A DNA stretch of 41,990 nt from Bacteroidota bacterium (lineage in GTDB: Bacteria > Bacteroidota > Bacteroidia > B-17B0 > Aurantibacillaceae): positions 1 to 41,990 of the forward strand of contig JACPOC010000046.1 in NCBI GenBank assembly GCA_016185125.1, given 5' to 3'. Shown here one piece after another: positions 1 to 14,576 of the stretch. The notes beneath the pieces are model-generated. The model did no database searches and was not told the origin of the DNA. It saw nothing but the letters and a program-made list of their open reading frames with translations. The position numbers were made by a program, and so were the translations under genes. Position 1 is the first letter of the stretch, and each line of letters opens with the position of its first letter.

Positions 1-368
1 TTAGCCTTGGCTGCATCTTCTAATTTCTTTTTAGCAACAGCTTCGGCTTCTGCCTTGGATTTTGCATCTGCTTCAGCTTTTGCTTTAGCAGCGGCATCGG
101 CGGCGGCTTTTGCTTTGGCATCCTCTTCTAATTTCTTTTTCGCGGCGGCTTCTGCTTCTGCTTTAGCTTTCGCATCCGCTTCTGCTTTCAGTTTGGCATC
201 TTCTTCGGCTTTTTTCTTAGCTGCGGCTTCAGCATCTGCCTTAGCCTTGGCTGCATCTTCTAATTTCTTTTTAGCAACAGCTTCGGCTTCTGCCTTGGAT
301 TTTGCATCTGCTTCAGCTTTTGCTTTAGCAGCGGCATCAGCGGCGGCTTTTGCTTTGGCATCCTCTTC
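1..368. repeat. 240-bp-period direct repeat inside the TolA-like tail
   Basis: Bases 1-128 recur at 241-368 with one visible difference (g at 99, a at 339). The period of 240 bp equals 80 codons, so both copies keep the reading frame. Near-identity at synonymous positions points to recent duplication or gene conversion. The first copy touches the window edge, so further copies may lie outside. Confidence 0.9.
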
Positions 369-1289
369 CGCTTTTTTCTTTGCGGCTGCTTCTGCTTTAG
401 CTTTCGCATCTGCATCCGCTTTCGCCTTTGCGGCAGCATCGGCAGCTGCTTTGGCTCTGGCTTCTGCGTCGGCTTTGGCAGCGGCTTCTTCCTCGGCTTT
501 TTTCTTCGCGGCAGCTTCGGCATCCGCTTTAGCTTTTGCATCGGCAGCTGCTTTGGCCTTGGCTTCTGCGTCGGCTTTGGCTTTGGCATCAGCCTCTGCT
601 TTAGCTTTTGCGGCTGCTTCGGCAATCAATTTATTAATATTTGTAATTTGCTCTTTCGGATAACTTTCGGCAGGCTTAATAGTGGATGCTTGCTGATAGC
701 TGGCTATAGCGGTTTGCCACTCTTTCTTTCCAAAAAGTTTATCACCGTTTTTTACAGCTGCCTGGTAATTGGCTTCTTTGTCTCTATCTTTATTTTTAGC
801 GGCTTTCTCTGCTTCTTTAATGGCCATTAAGCCGGCAAGCATTTGATCTAAATATGCTTTATCATATTCAAAATTATCTTTCCCCGGATTATAATGGTAT
901 TTATTAATCGGCTGGTTTAAAAGTGAATAATCTACTCCTTCAAGGCGTTTATTTAATCCCATATCTGCCTGAATAATTGGAAATTTTGTTTCAGCTTTTT
1001 CAGGAGGGACGCCTAAAGTACTCACAGAGAATTTTTTTGAAACATAACCCTCTTTTGACACTACTACTAAAAACTCCCCTCCTAAAGGGAGACTAAAATT
1101 ATAATCGCCCGAACCGTCTGTCATGGCATTGCCTACTGATTTACCGCCCTGTGTGATCTGAATTACCGCGCCGCTTACATCGCCATTATCGTCTGAAATA
1201 TTTCCGACAAATTTAACAGGTACAGTTTGTGCAAAAATAAAATGACAGCAAAAAAAGAAAAGTATTACAAACGCGTGCTTAAAAGTCAT
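1..1289 (-). CDS. Secreted protein with regulatory-like beta domain and TolA-like Ala/Lys/Glu repeat tail (partial, C-terminus beyond left edge)
   Basis: The frame is open from the ATG at 1289 down to base 1 with no stop, so the gene is cut by the window edge. Residues 1-20 are a signal peptide (MTFKHAF, hydrophobic FVILFFF, ending near FAQT). Residues about 22-100 look like a carboxypeptidase-regulatory-like/SdrD-B-like beta domain (GNISDDNGDVSGA... TDGSGDYNFSLPLGG). A charged linker follows. From about residue 220 the protein is almost only A, K, E and D in a short period (AKAKAEADAKAKADAEA, KKKAEEDAKAKA), which should form a long helix like the TolA middle domain. An 80-residue block is duplicated in this tail. 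The function is unknown; a periplasm-spanning or stalk-like envelope protein is an inference. The gene is divergent from the FAD oxidoreductase, with 69 bp between the starts. An Ala/Ser-rich ORF on the opposite strand is a compositional shadow. Confidence 0.8.
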   Translation of the reverse strand, partial: MTFKHAFVILFFFCCHFIFAQTVPVKFVGNISDDNGDVSGAVIQITQGGKSVGNAMTDGSGDYNFSLPLGGEFLVVVSKEGYVSKKFSVSTLGVPPEKAETKFPIIQADMGLNKRLEGVDYSLLNQPINKYHYNPGKDNFEYDKAYLDQMLAGLMAIKEAEKAAKNKDRDKEANYQAAVKNGDKLFGKKEWQTAIASYQQASTIKPAESYPKEQITNINKLIAEAAAKAKAEADAKAKADAEAKAKAAADAKAKADAEAAAKKKAEEEAAAKADAEARAKAAADAAAKAKADADAKAKAEAAAKKKAEEDAKAKAAADAAAKAKAEADAKSKAEAEAVAKKKLEDAAKAKADAEAAAKKKAEEDAKLKAEADAKAKAEAEAAAKKKLEEDAKAKAAADAAAKAKAEADAKSKAEAEAVAKKKLEDAAKA

Positions 1290-1358
1290 AGTTTTGGGGT
1301 GCGCAAATTAGCAAATAAATTTACAAAAATTACTCAGACATCTTATTAAAACTTTTCC

Positions 1359-2498
1359 ATGCAAAAACCTCCAAATGTTAATTATAGTTATTGGGAACTT
1401 GAACAGTATTTTAAAGTATTTGACTTGATAATTGTGGGGAGCGGCATTGTAGGTTTAAGTACGGCTATCTCTTTTAAACAAAAAAATCGTAAAGCAAACG
1501 TTTTAGTTCTTGAAAAAGGCATTCTTCCGAGCGGAGCAAGCACCAAAAACGCGGGCTTTGCCTGCTTTGGCAGCCCCAGTGAATTATTGGACGATTTAAA
1601 GAAAATGAAAAGTTCATCTGTTTGGAATACCGTTGAAATGAGATGGAAAGGTTTGAATTTACTACGTAAACGGCTTACGGATAAAAATATTGATTATAAG
1701 GCTTGGGGAGGATTTGAACTGTTTGACAAGGAAGAAGATTTTTTATTTTGTAAAGAAAACCTTGATTTTTTAAATAAAGAGATGCAGAAAGTTTTAGGCA
1801 TTAAAAACACTTATAGCGATGTAACGGCGAAAAACACACATTTTAAAAACATTTGCGGTGTAATTTTAAATAAATATGAAGGACAAATAAATACCGGAAA
1901 AATGATGCGTTCTTTGATTTCTCTGGCCGGGGAAGAAGGAATTCTTCTTTTAAACGGCATTGGAATATCCTCTGTAAATGATACAGGAACCTATGTAGAA
2001 CTTATAAGTGCACCTGGGATTTTTAAAGCGAATAAAGTGGTGGTGGCCACTAACGGTTTTGCGGGTGAATTATTAAAAATACACGATGTGCAACCGGCCA
2101 GAGCTCAGGTTTTAATTACAAAACCCATTAATGATCTTCCTATAAAAGGAACCTTTCATTACCAGGAAGGTTATTATTATTTTAGAAATATTGATAATCG
2201 TGTGCTTTTTGGCGGAGGAAGAAATCTGGATAAAGAAACGGAAACAACAACCAAAATTGAATTAAACGATAAACTGCAGAAAAACCTGGATCACCTCTTA
2301 AAAACAATGATCTTACCCGGCATAAAATACGAAGTAGACCATCGTTGGAGCGGCATAATGGGTGTTGGCAGCGAAAAAAAACCAATTATTGAATTTGTGA
2401 GTAAAAATGTACTCGCCGCTGTAAGAATGGGCGGCATGGGTGTGGCCATTGGCAGTATGGTGGGTGAACTGGCTGCTAAAAAAATAGATAATGCCTGA
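1359..2498 (+). CDS. FAD-dependent oxidoreductase, DAO (glycine/D-amino-acid oxidase-like) family
   Basis: The product is 379 aa. A Rossmann FAD-binding motif lies at the N-terminus: FDLIIVGSGIVGLSTA with GSGIVG at residues 28-33, followed by the ribose-binding acidic residue in LVLEKG (E52). SGASTKNAGFACFG (58-71) is the usual DAO segment contacting FAD. The C-terminal VRMGGMGVAIGSMVGELAA closes the FAD site as in glycine oxidase/MnmC-like enzymes. No signal peptide is present, so it is probably cytosolic. It likely oxidises an amine or amino acid, but the substrate cannot be read from sequence. Cytidine deaminase follows 20 nt downstream on the same strand, suggesting cotranscription without an obvious metabolic link. 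Confidence 0.85.
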   Translation: MQKPPNVNYSYWELEQYFKVFDLIIVGSGIVGLSTAISFKQKNRKANVLVLEKGILPSGASTKNAGFACFGSPSELLDDLKKMKSSSVWNTVEMRWKGLNLLRKRLTDKNIDYKAWGGFELFDKEEDFLFCKENLDFLNKEMQKVLGIKNTYSDVTAKNTHFKNICGVILNKYEGQINTGKMMRSLISLAGEEGILLLNGIGISSVNDTGTYVELISAPGIFKANKVVVATNGFAGELLKIHDVQPARAQVLITKPINDLPIKGTFHYQEGYYYFRNIDNRVLFGGGRNLDKETETTTKIELNDKLQKNLDHLLKTMILPGIKYEVDHRWSGIMGVGSEKKPIIEFVSKNVLAAVRMGGMGVAIGSMVGELAAKKIDNA

Positions 2499-2518
2499 TT
2501 AATTTATACTTTTATATT

Positions 2519-3004
2519 ATGTCGAAAAAAATTAAAATTAATACTGAGTTTGAGGTTTTTGATTATATCAATGATCTGCAAAAAGAAGATAAAGACCTAT
2601 TGCTCTTAGCCAAAAAAGCCATGGAAAATGCGTATGCACCCTATTCTAATTTTTTTGTAGGCGCAGCACTTCTTATGGAAAATGGAGTTATTGTAACAGG
2701 AAATAATCAGGAAAATGCGGCTTATCCATCCGGATTATGCGCAGAAAGAGTTGCAATTTATCATGCTTCGTCGCAACACCCTGATGTAAAAATTAAAGCC
2801 ATTGCCGTAACTGCGCGAACCGACAGTAAAGTGTTAAACACTCCCGTATCCCCCTGCGGCTCGTGCCGGCAAAGCATGTCGGAGTACGAAGTAAAATTTA
2901 AAACCCCTATTAAAATAATTATGATGGGTCAAGAAGGTCCGGTTTATATCAGCGCCTCCATCTCAAATTTATTACCGCTTACTTTTACTTCGGAGAGTTT
3001 GTAA
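2519..3004 (+). CDS. cdd: Cytidine deaminase
   Basis: The product is 161 aa, a little longer than classical tetrameric Cdd (about 130-140 aa) because of an N-terminal extension of about 30 residues. The catalytic signature is complete: CAE at residues 74-76 (zinc ligand C74, proton shuttle E76) and PCGSC at 112-116 (zinc ligands C113 and C116). NQENAAYPSGLC just before it is the substrate-binding stretch. Three-Cys zinc coordination marks the small tetrameric type rather than the His-containing dimeric E. coli type. It deaminates cytidine and deoxycytidine to uridine and deoxyuridine in pyrimidine salvage. It is the last gene of a two-gene unit ending at the hairpin at 3025-3060. Confidence 0.95.
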   Translation: MSKKIKINTEFEVFDYINDLQKEDKDLLLLAKKAMENAYAPYSNFFVGAALLMENGVIVTGNNQENAAYPSGLCAERVAIYHASSQHPDVKIKAIAVTARTDSKVLNTPVSPCGSCRQSMSEYEVKFKTPIKIIMMGQEGPVYISASISNLLPLTFTSESL

Positions 3005-3024
3005 AATACTTGCTTCGATAAAAT

Positions 3025-3060
3025 AAAAAATCCCGATTAGAATAAACTAATCGGGATTTT
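3025..3060. terminator. Bidirectional rho-independent terminator between cdd and the T9SS protein
   Basis: An 11-bp perfect stem (3030-3040 with 3047-3057) closes a 6-base loop and is flanked by an A-run on the left and a T-run on the right. It can therefore terminate transcription from both convergent genes. Confidence 0.85.
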
Positions 3061-3077
3061 TATATTAAAAACAATTC

Positions 3078-4754
3078 TTAGTTATTAATAACTTTAACAG
3101 TTTTTGTTTGATTATTAGAGTTTGTAATTCTTACTAAATAATTACCTGCCATTTGAGCAGAAAGATCAATAGAAACAACCTCTTTATCAGTAGAAATTGT
3201 AGAAACAACCTGACCTAACATGTTGTAAACAGTAATTACGTTAGTACCTTCTAAACCAGCAATACTTGTTTTTCCGTTAACCGTTGGGTTAGGGTAAAGG
3301 TTTAAAGCAATAGCAGATTTAAGTTCGTTAATCCCAACTGAACCGCAAGCACCTGCAAATATTTCTTCAATTTTAAAGTATCCAAAGCTTCCACCTAAAG
3401 GAGTAACACTTCCTCCTGCAATTGGAGCAGTATAATAATTTTGCGGAGTATTTGAGGATGCTTGCGTTCCATATGGAGCATAAGACAAGGTATTAGAAGG
3501 TTGAGCTAAACCAATGTAATAAATTGTACCAGCTGTAATATTTTGTGGAGCAAAGCTAAATTGAACCGCAGTACCTAACATTGGAGCAGTTAAAGTTATT
3601 GTTTGACTGGTTGCAACGATGGAACCCGTTGAATTCATCAAAGCAACATACACAGAATTATTAGCGCTGGCAGTATTTGAAGAAATTCCAATTACCGCAC
3701 CTGTTAAAGTAGAACTGTTAACAGTTGTAAATTCAGTTGCAATAATCCCTGAACCAGTACCGTAACCTATTGGAGTAGTGTATGTTCCTGTTGGAGGATT
3801 TACCGCTTTGTTATTACAAGTTACATCCTGAGTCCAATAAGTAGCATTGTTAATATTGTTTTGATCAGAAGCAACGCCAATTGTCATATTACTAACGCCA
3901 ATTACAGTTGGTGTATAAGCGAAAGATACCATAGTAGACTGACCGGCAGCAAGAGAAGGGATTAAAGTAGCAGCAGTGTATGTAGTAACTCCTGAAATTC
4001 CTAATCCAACACCAATGTTTGTCTTAGCTATATTACTTGCATTTTGGATGATAGCAGTAATTGTTTGAGCTGTTCCTGCAACGATTGAAGATTTACCTTC
4101 AGCCGTTAAATTAGAAGCCGATATTTCGTTGGTATAAGTGTTAGGGCTTTGGAATCTGTATTGAGGTCTGAAAGCTGTTTGGCCTAACGTTGTAGGAGCA
4201 GTAAATGTATTTGAAGCAGCACTTGCTCCTTGATTAACACCCGGTACGTTAAAAGCTGAATAAACGGCAGCAGTAGAAGCGGTTGTTGCACCAGTGTATT
4301 CATATGCAACCACTAAACCATTACCCGGTATATAGGGAAATCCGGTTGGTAAAGTAAAATCAATGGTTGCAGGATTTGGTCCAACAGGAATATTGTAAAC
4401 TCCTGAATAAACCTGAGTGGCACCTACCGTAGCTGTAGTCCAGCTAGTACCCAAGGTGTAAGTCGTAGCTGTTGTATTCATTAAATAAACAGTTAATGAA
4501 CCGCTTGCGGCAGTACTAACTCCACTGCTTAAAACAAAACCAAAAGAATTAATGGTTGGACTTAAAGCAGAAAGTTCAGTACCCGGCACTAAAAACACAC
4601 CTCTCATCGTAGTATGACTAGTGGTGCCATTGGGTCCACGATTACTGGTAGTAGCGTTACTGTTATTAGGTGCGGTAACAGTAGTTGTTACCTGCGCGGA
4701 TACAGAACCAAATAAGGTTACTGCCGCCGCAATTGCTAAATAGATTTTTTTCAT
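3078..4754 (-). CDS. T9SS type A sorting domain-containing secreted protein
   Basis: The product is 558 aa. A Sec signal peptide is clear (MKKIYLAIAAAVTLFGSVSAQ). The mature protein is rich in T, S, N and A, as expected of a beta-sandwich surface protein. Residues about 215-310 look like a CARDB/Ig-like domain (SIVAGTAQTITAIIQNASN). The C-terminal 75 residues match the T9SS type A domain: LNLYPNPT, then ITVYNMLGQVV, then MAGNYLVRI, ending KTVKVINN. The family is exported across the outer membrane by the Por/type IX system and then anchored or released. No catalytic motif is visible, so an adhesin or structural role is only a guess. The gene is divergent from the 2283-aa gene and has a TAnnTTTG octamer upstream. 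Confidence 0.9.
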   Translation of the reverse strand: MKKIYLAIAAAVTLFGSVSAQVTTTVTAPNNSNATTSNRGPNGTTSHTTMRGVFLVPGTELSALSPTINSFGFVLSSGVSTAASGSLTVYLMNTTATTYTLGTSWTTATVGATQVYSGVYNIPVGPNPATIDFTLPTGFPYIPGNGLVVAYEYTGATTASTAAVYSAFNVPGVNQGASAASNTFTAPTTLGQTAFRPQYRFQSPNTYTNEISASNLTAEGKSSIVAGTAQTITAIIQNASNIAKTNIGVGLGISGVTTYTAATLIPSLAAGQSTMVSFAYTPTVIGVSNMTIGVASDQNNINNATYWTQDVTCNNKAVNPPTGTYTTPIGYGTGSGIIATEFTTVNSSTLTGAVIGISSNTASANNSVYVALMNSTGSIVATSQTITLTAPMLGTAVQFSFAPQNITAGTIYYIGLAQPSNTLSYAPYGTQASSNTPQNYYTAPIAGGSVTPLGGSFGYFKIEEIFAGACGSVGINELKSAIALNLYPNPTVNGKTSIAGLEGTNVITVYNMLGQVVSTISTDKEVVSIDLSAQMAGNYLVRITNSNNQTKTVKVINN

Positions 4755-4780
4755 TTTTTATAGTTAATTGATTTATAAGT

Positions 4781-4788
4781 CAAAAATA
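4781..4788 (-). promoter_or_regulatory. Candidate -7 promoter element (TATTTTTG) for the T9SS gene
   Basis: On the minus strand the octamer TATTTTTG fits the Bacteroidota primary sigma consensus TAnnTTTG and ends 26 nt before the ATG. A TTTG lies 24 nt further upstream, slightly beyond the usual 17-23 spacing. The same octamer precedes sppA and the SRPBCC gene at similar distances. Confidence 0.45.
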
Positions 4789-4901
4789 GTAATTATTTTA
4801 TTCAATTTGTATCAAATAACTCTTTTAACAAGGCATCTTTATGAAATTTTCTTTTTCCTTGCATCTATATTTATAAGTTTCATTATATTTAAACTTTGAA
4901 T

Positions 4902-11753
<6,852 letters not shown>

Positions 11754-11755
11754 TT

Positions 11756-12979
11756 TTATTTATTAATAAAGATGATGGAGAGGGTTTGTCCGGCCACAAC
11801 TTCCTGATTCTCTTGTATTCCGTTCCATTTTCGAAGTTCCTCAGTTTTTACTTCATAAAATTTCGCTAGTTCGTCTAGCGTTTCGTTTTCTTTAACAAGG
11901 TGTGTAATAATTTTTTTGTTAACATACAAAGAATCTATTTTATCCGACACACTAACCAACGGCTCTTCCAGGGAATGAGTAAAGTCGCCATCTACTCCCG
12001 CCAAATCACGAATATATGATGAATAATCCGCAGTTAAATTTTTGGGTATTCTAATTTCATATATTTTTCTTTCTGCATTAGGAAGTTGATCCTGCAATAT
12101 CCATGGATTAAAAAATCGGATAGTGGCTTTATTGCAACCCATTTGCTTAGCCAGCGTTTTTAAATTAGTTACCGAAGAATCTACTTTGAAAATTTTATAT
12201 GGAATAACAGGATAATACCGCCATTTTTTCTTTTTTATGCCAAAATGCTGCGGGCTTGCAAATAAAGTTTTGTAAGCGAGAATGCGATACACAAAACTTC
12301 CCGTTTCGTTATTTAATAAAAGATCGTAATAATTGCTTGAATTTTGTCTTTTAAGCGCCGATTGTATTCCACCAATTCCTAAATTATATGCCGCCGCCGA
12401 TAACGTCCAGTTATTAAAATTTGAATGTGCGGCTTTAATTAATTTACATGCGGCAACAGTTGCCTTTTCTACATGATAACGCTCATCCACAAACTCATTA
12501 ACTTCAAGGCCATAATTACGCGCGGAAGATGGCACCAGCTGCCAGAAACCCGCCGCCCCTGCCGGAGAAACAATGTTGGATAAATGGCTTTCAATTACTG
12601 CCACATACTTAAAGTCGTCAGGCACTCCCTCCCTTTTTAAAATAGGTTCTATATAAGGAAACCATTTTTGAGCTTTTGAAAAAAGAACAGTTGAATTGTT
12701 TTTCCAATATGAATGAGTGAAAAATTCGCGCTCAAGGTTTTTCCTGATCTCGAAATTATTAGTGGGAATTACTTCACCGCAAAAATCAAGTGTTAAAGGA
12801 ATGTTTAATCCTAATACAAAAAAATTATTATTAGTGTATGATACTTTATTTTCTTCGGGCGAATAAATATAAATGCGGATAACAAAGTAACCTGCCAGAA
12901 AAAAGCAAAAAAAGATAAGAATCCTTTGAAAAGAATTTGAGCGTTGAAGCGTTTGAATAATTTTAAATATGTTAATCAC
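11756..12979 (-). CDS. MltD-like membrane-bound lytic transglycosylase with LysM domain
   Basis: The product is 407 aa. An N-terminal membrane anchor (residues about 18-38) precedes a family 1 SLT domain at about 105-240: YVAVIESHLSN with catalytic E130, then SPAGAAGFWQLVPSSA, then LSAAAYNLGIGGI. A C-terminal LysM repeat lies at about 358-405 (HLVKENETLDELAKFYEV). The enzyme cleaves the MurNAc-GlcNAc bond of peptidoglycan to 1,6-anhydro products in the periplasm. The start is GTG at 12979, overlapping the stop of the upstream transferase gene by 4 nt (GTGA), so it is translationally coupled as the last gene of the polysaccharide operon. A role in opening PG for export machinery, or PG turnover matched to polysaccharide assembly, is an inference. 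Confidence 0.92.
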   Translation of the reverse strand: MINIFKIIQTLQRSNSFQRILIFFCFFLAGYFVIRIYIYSPEENKVSYTNNNFFVLGLNIPLTLDFCGEVIPTNNFEIRKNLEREFFTHSYWKNNSTVLFSKAQKWFPYIEPILKREGVPDDFKYVAVIESHLSNIVSPAGAAGFWQLVPSSARNYGLEVNEFVDERYHVEKATVAACKLIKAAHSNFNNWTLSAAAYNLGIGGIQSALKRQNSSNYYDLLLNNETGSFVYRILAYKTLFASPQHFGIKKKKWRYYPVIPYKIFKVDSSVTNLKTLAKQMGCNKATIRFFNPWILQDQLPNAERKIYEIRIPKNLTADYSSYIRDLAGVDGDFTHSLEEPLVSVSDKIDSLYVNKKIITHLVKENETLDELAKFYEVKTEELRKWNGIQENQEVVAGQTLSIIFINK

Positions 12980-14031
12980 CCCTTTTTTATACGGGTATTA
13001 AGATATAAAGTTACAAATACGAGCACAAAATAACAAAGCGACCCATAAAACACAGTAAATGAAAAATTAAAGATTAAACTATAAGCCAAAACAGCACCTA
13101 ACGAACTCAAACAAAAAAACAAAATAGCAATACGTTTTTCAGTTATGCCCCTAAAAAATAAATGATGCGTGGTATGATCTTTTCCACCTATGAAGGGTGA
13201 TCTTCCCTTGCTTATGCGATTAACAACTACCGTAAAAGTATCTGTTAAAGGGAGTAAAAATACCAACATAACAATAAGAATGTTTATTAAAGGAAAACCA
13301 TTTATCCAGGTAAACATAGAGTTATTCCAGCAATTATCAATACCCGTAACGGCAAGAAATAATCCAATGAATTGACTCCCAGTATCGCCCATAAACATTT
13401 TTGAAGGATGAAAATTATAAATTAAAAATCCGCACAAAGCTCCTAAAACGCCAAGATTTAATATAGTTGAATAATTAAGCGTGTGGCCTAAAGATATATT
13501 AACTGCTACTGTAAACGTGCAAGCGGTAATAGCTACCAGCGATGTGATACCATCCATATTATCAAGCATATTTATTGAATTCATCATGCCAACCACCCAT
13601 AAGATGGTTAAGATATTGTTTATGAACTGGTTTTGAAAAATAGAAATGCTGTGATTAGAAAAAATAAGCACCAAAGCGCAAACTATCTGTGTTAAAAATT
13701 TAAGTAATGGTTTTGTATTAAAAGCGTCGTCGGCTAAGCCCATAATAAAAGCTAAAGTGGCTGCAACAAGAATACCAATCAACTCAAGGTTAAAGCCCTT
13801 AGTATGTACCGAAATAAACGTACTGAAAATAAGAGCGAATAAAAATAATACATAAAATGATATGCCTCCCACAGTGGGTTTTGAATTTGGATTCCATCTA
13901 ACCTGAAGGGCTTCCTTACCTCGAATTCCTAATGTTTTAACAAAATTTAACAGTATATAATTAACCAGAATAGAAAAACTGAAGCAAGCAAAGAAAAAAG
14001 TAATGAGTATAGCCGGATAATTTAAAGACAT
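12976..14031 (-). CDS. WecA/TagO-like undecaprenyl-phosphate sugar-1-phosphate transferase (MraY family)
   Basis: The product is 351 aa, polytopic, with about ten hydrophobic segments. Family landmarks are present: MGLADDAFNTKPLLKF (DD motif), NMLDNMDGITSLVA (NxxNxxDG-type site), FMGDTGSQFIGLFLA (GDxGS), and the HTTHHLFFRG His-containing loop near the C-terminus. These fit polyprenyl-phosphate HexNAc-1-phosphate transferases that start surface polysaccharide or teichoic-type synthesis, rather than MraY itself, which lies in the cell-division cluster. The sugar donor is probably UDP-HexNAc, but specificity cannot be read. The start codon directly abuts the stop of rfbC, and the 3' end overlaps the transglycosylase gene. 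Confidence 0.9.
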   Translation of the reverse strand: MSLNYPAILITFFFACFSFSILVNYILLNFVKTLGIRGKEALQVRWNPNSKPTVGGISFYVLFLFALIFSTFISVHTKGFNLELIGILVAATLAFIMGLADDAFNTKPLLKFLTQIVCALVLIFSNHSISIFQNQFINNILTILWVVGMMNSINMLDNMDGITSLVAITACTFTVAVNISLGHTLNYSTILNLGVLGALCGFLIYNFHPSKMFMGDTGSQFIGLFLAVTGIDNCWNNSMFTWINGFPLINILIVMLVFLLPLTDTFTVVVNRISKGRSPFIGGKDHTTHHLFFRGITEKRIAILFFCLSSLGAVLAYSLIFNFSFTVFYGSLCYFVLVFVTLYLNTRIKKG

Positions 14032-14574
14032 TTAAAAAAGTGATACAAAATCTTTAAACAATTTACCTTCCAGGTCTTTGGCTGAAAGTATGGGATCTTT
14101 TACTTTCCATTCAATATTCAGATCAGGATCATTCCATAAAATACAATCTTCAGATTCTTTATTATAAAAATTGGTGCATTTATAAGAAAAAATCGTGTTG
14201 TTTTTTAAAGTTAAAAATCCATGCGCAAAACCTTCAGGCACATACATCATCCATTTATTATCTTCAGTAAGCTCAACCCCAAACCACTCGCCGTAGGTTG
14301 CAGAGTCTTTTCGTATATCAACAGCCACGTCATATACTGCTCCGGTAATAACGCGTACTAATTTACCTTGTGCATGCGGCTGATTCTGAAAATGCAATCC
14401 TCTTAACACACCTTGTTGCGAAAGCGATTGATTGTCTTGTACAAAGTTTAAATTTAAACCTGCTCCCTGAAATAACTTTTGATTATAACTTTCAAAAAAA
14501 TATCCGCGTTCATCCGCAAAAACCTTGGGCTTTAGTATTACAAGATCTTTTAATCTGGTTTTAATAATTTCCAT
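14032..14574 (-). CDS. rfbC: dTDP-4-dehydrorhamnose 3,5-epimerase
   Basis: The product is 180 aa, the usual RmlC length. Conserved residues are visible: KVFADERGYFFESY near the N-terminus, RGLHFQ with catalytic H61, GKLVRV with K71, YDVAVDIRK, MYVPEGFAHGF, the active-site Tyr at about 131 (FSYKCT), and the partner Asp at about 167 (SAKDLEG). It epimerises dTDP-4-keto-6-deoxyglucose at C3 and C5 on the way to dTDP-L-rhamnose. RmlA, RmlB and RmlD are not in the window, so they must be encoded elsewhere if rhamnose is made. It sits 2 nt from the Wzc-like gene and abuts the transferase gene. Confidence 0.95.
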   Translation of the reverse strand: MEIIKTRLKDLVILKPKVFADERGYFFESYNQKLFQGAGLNLNFVQDNQSLSQQGVLRGLHFQNQPHAQGKLVRVITGAVYDVAVDIRKDSATYGEWFGVELTEDNKWMMYVPEGFAHGFLTLKNNTIFSYKCTNFYNKESEDCILWNDPDLNIEWKVKDPILSAKDLEGKLFKDFVSLF

Positions 14575-14576
14575 AA

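Noticed and set aside
7-663. Ala/Ser/Phe-rich 218-aa ORF on the plus strand, and a Pro/Lys-rich ORF at 260-625 on the minus strand
   Set aside because: Both are out-of-frame shadows of the GCN/AAA-rich TolA-like coding repeat on the minus strand, which has a signal peptide and a proper N-terminal domain.
11754-11755. Terminator between the giant PD40/SPOR gene and the MltD-like gene
   Set aside because: The convergent stops are 2 bp apart and no hairpin with T-run was found at the junction.
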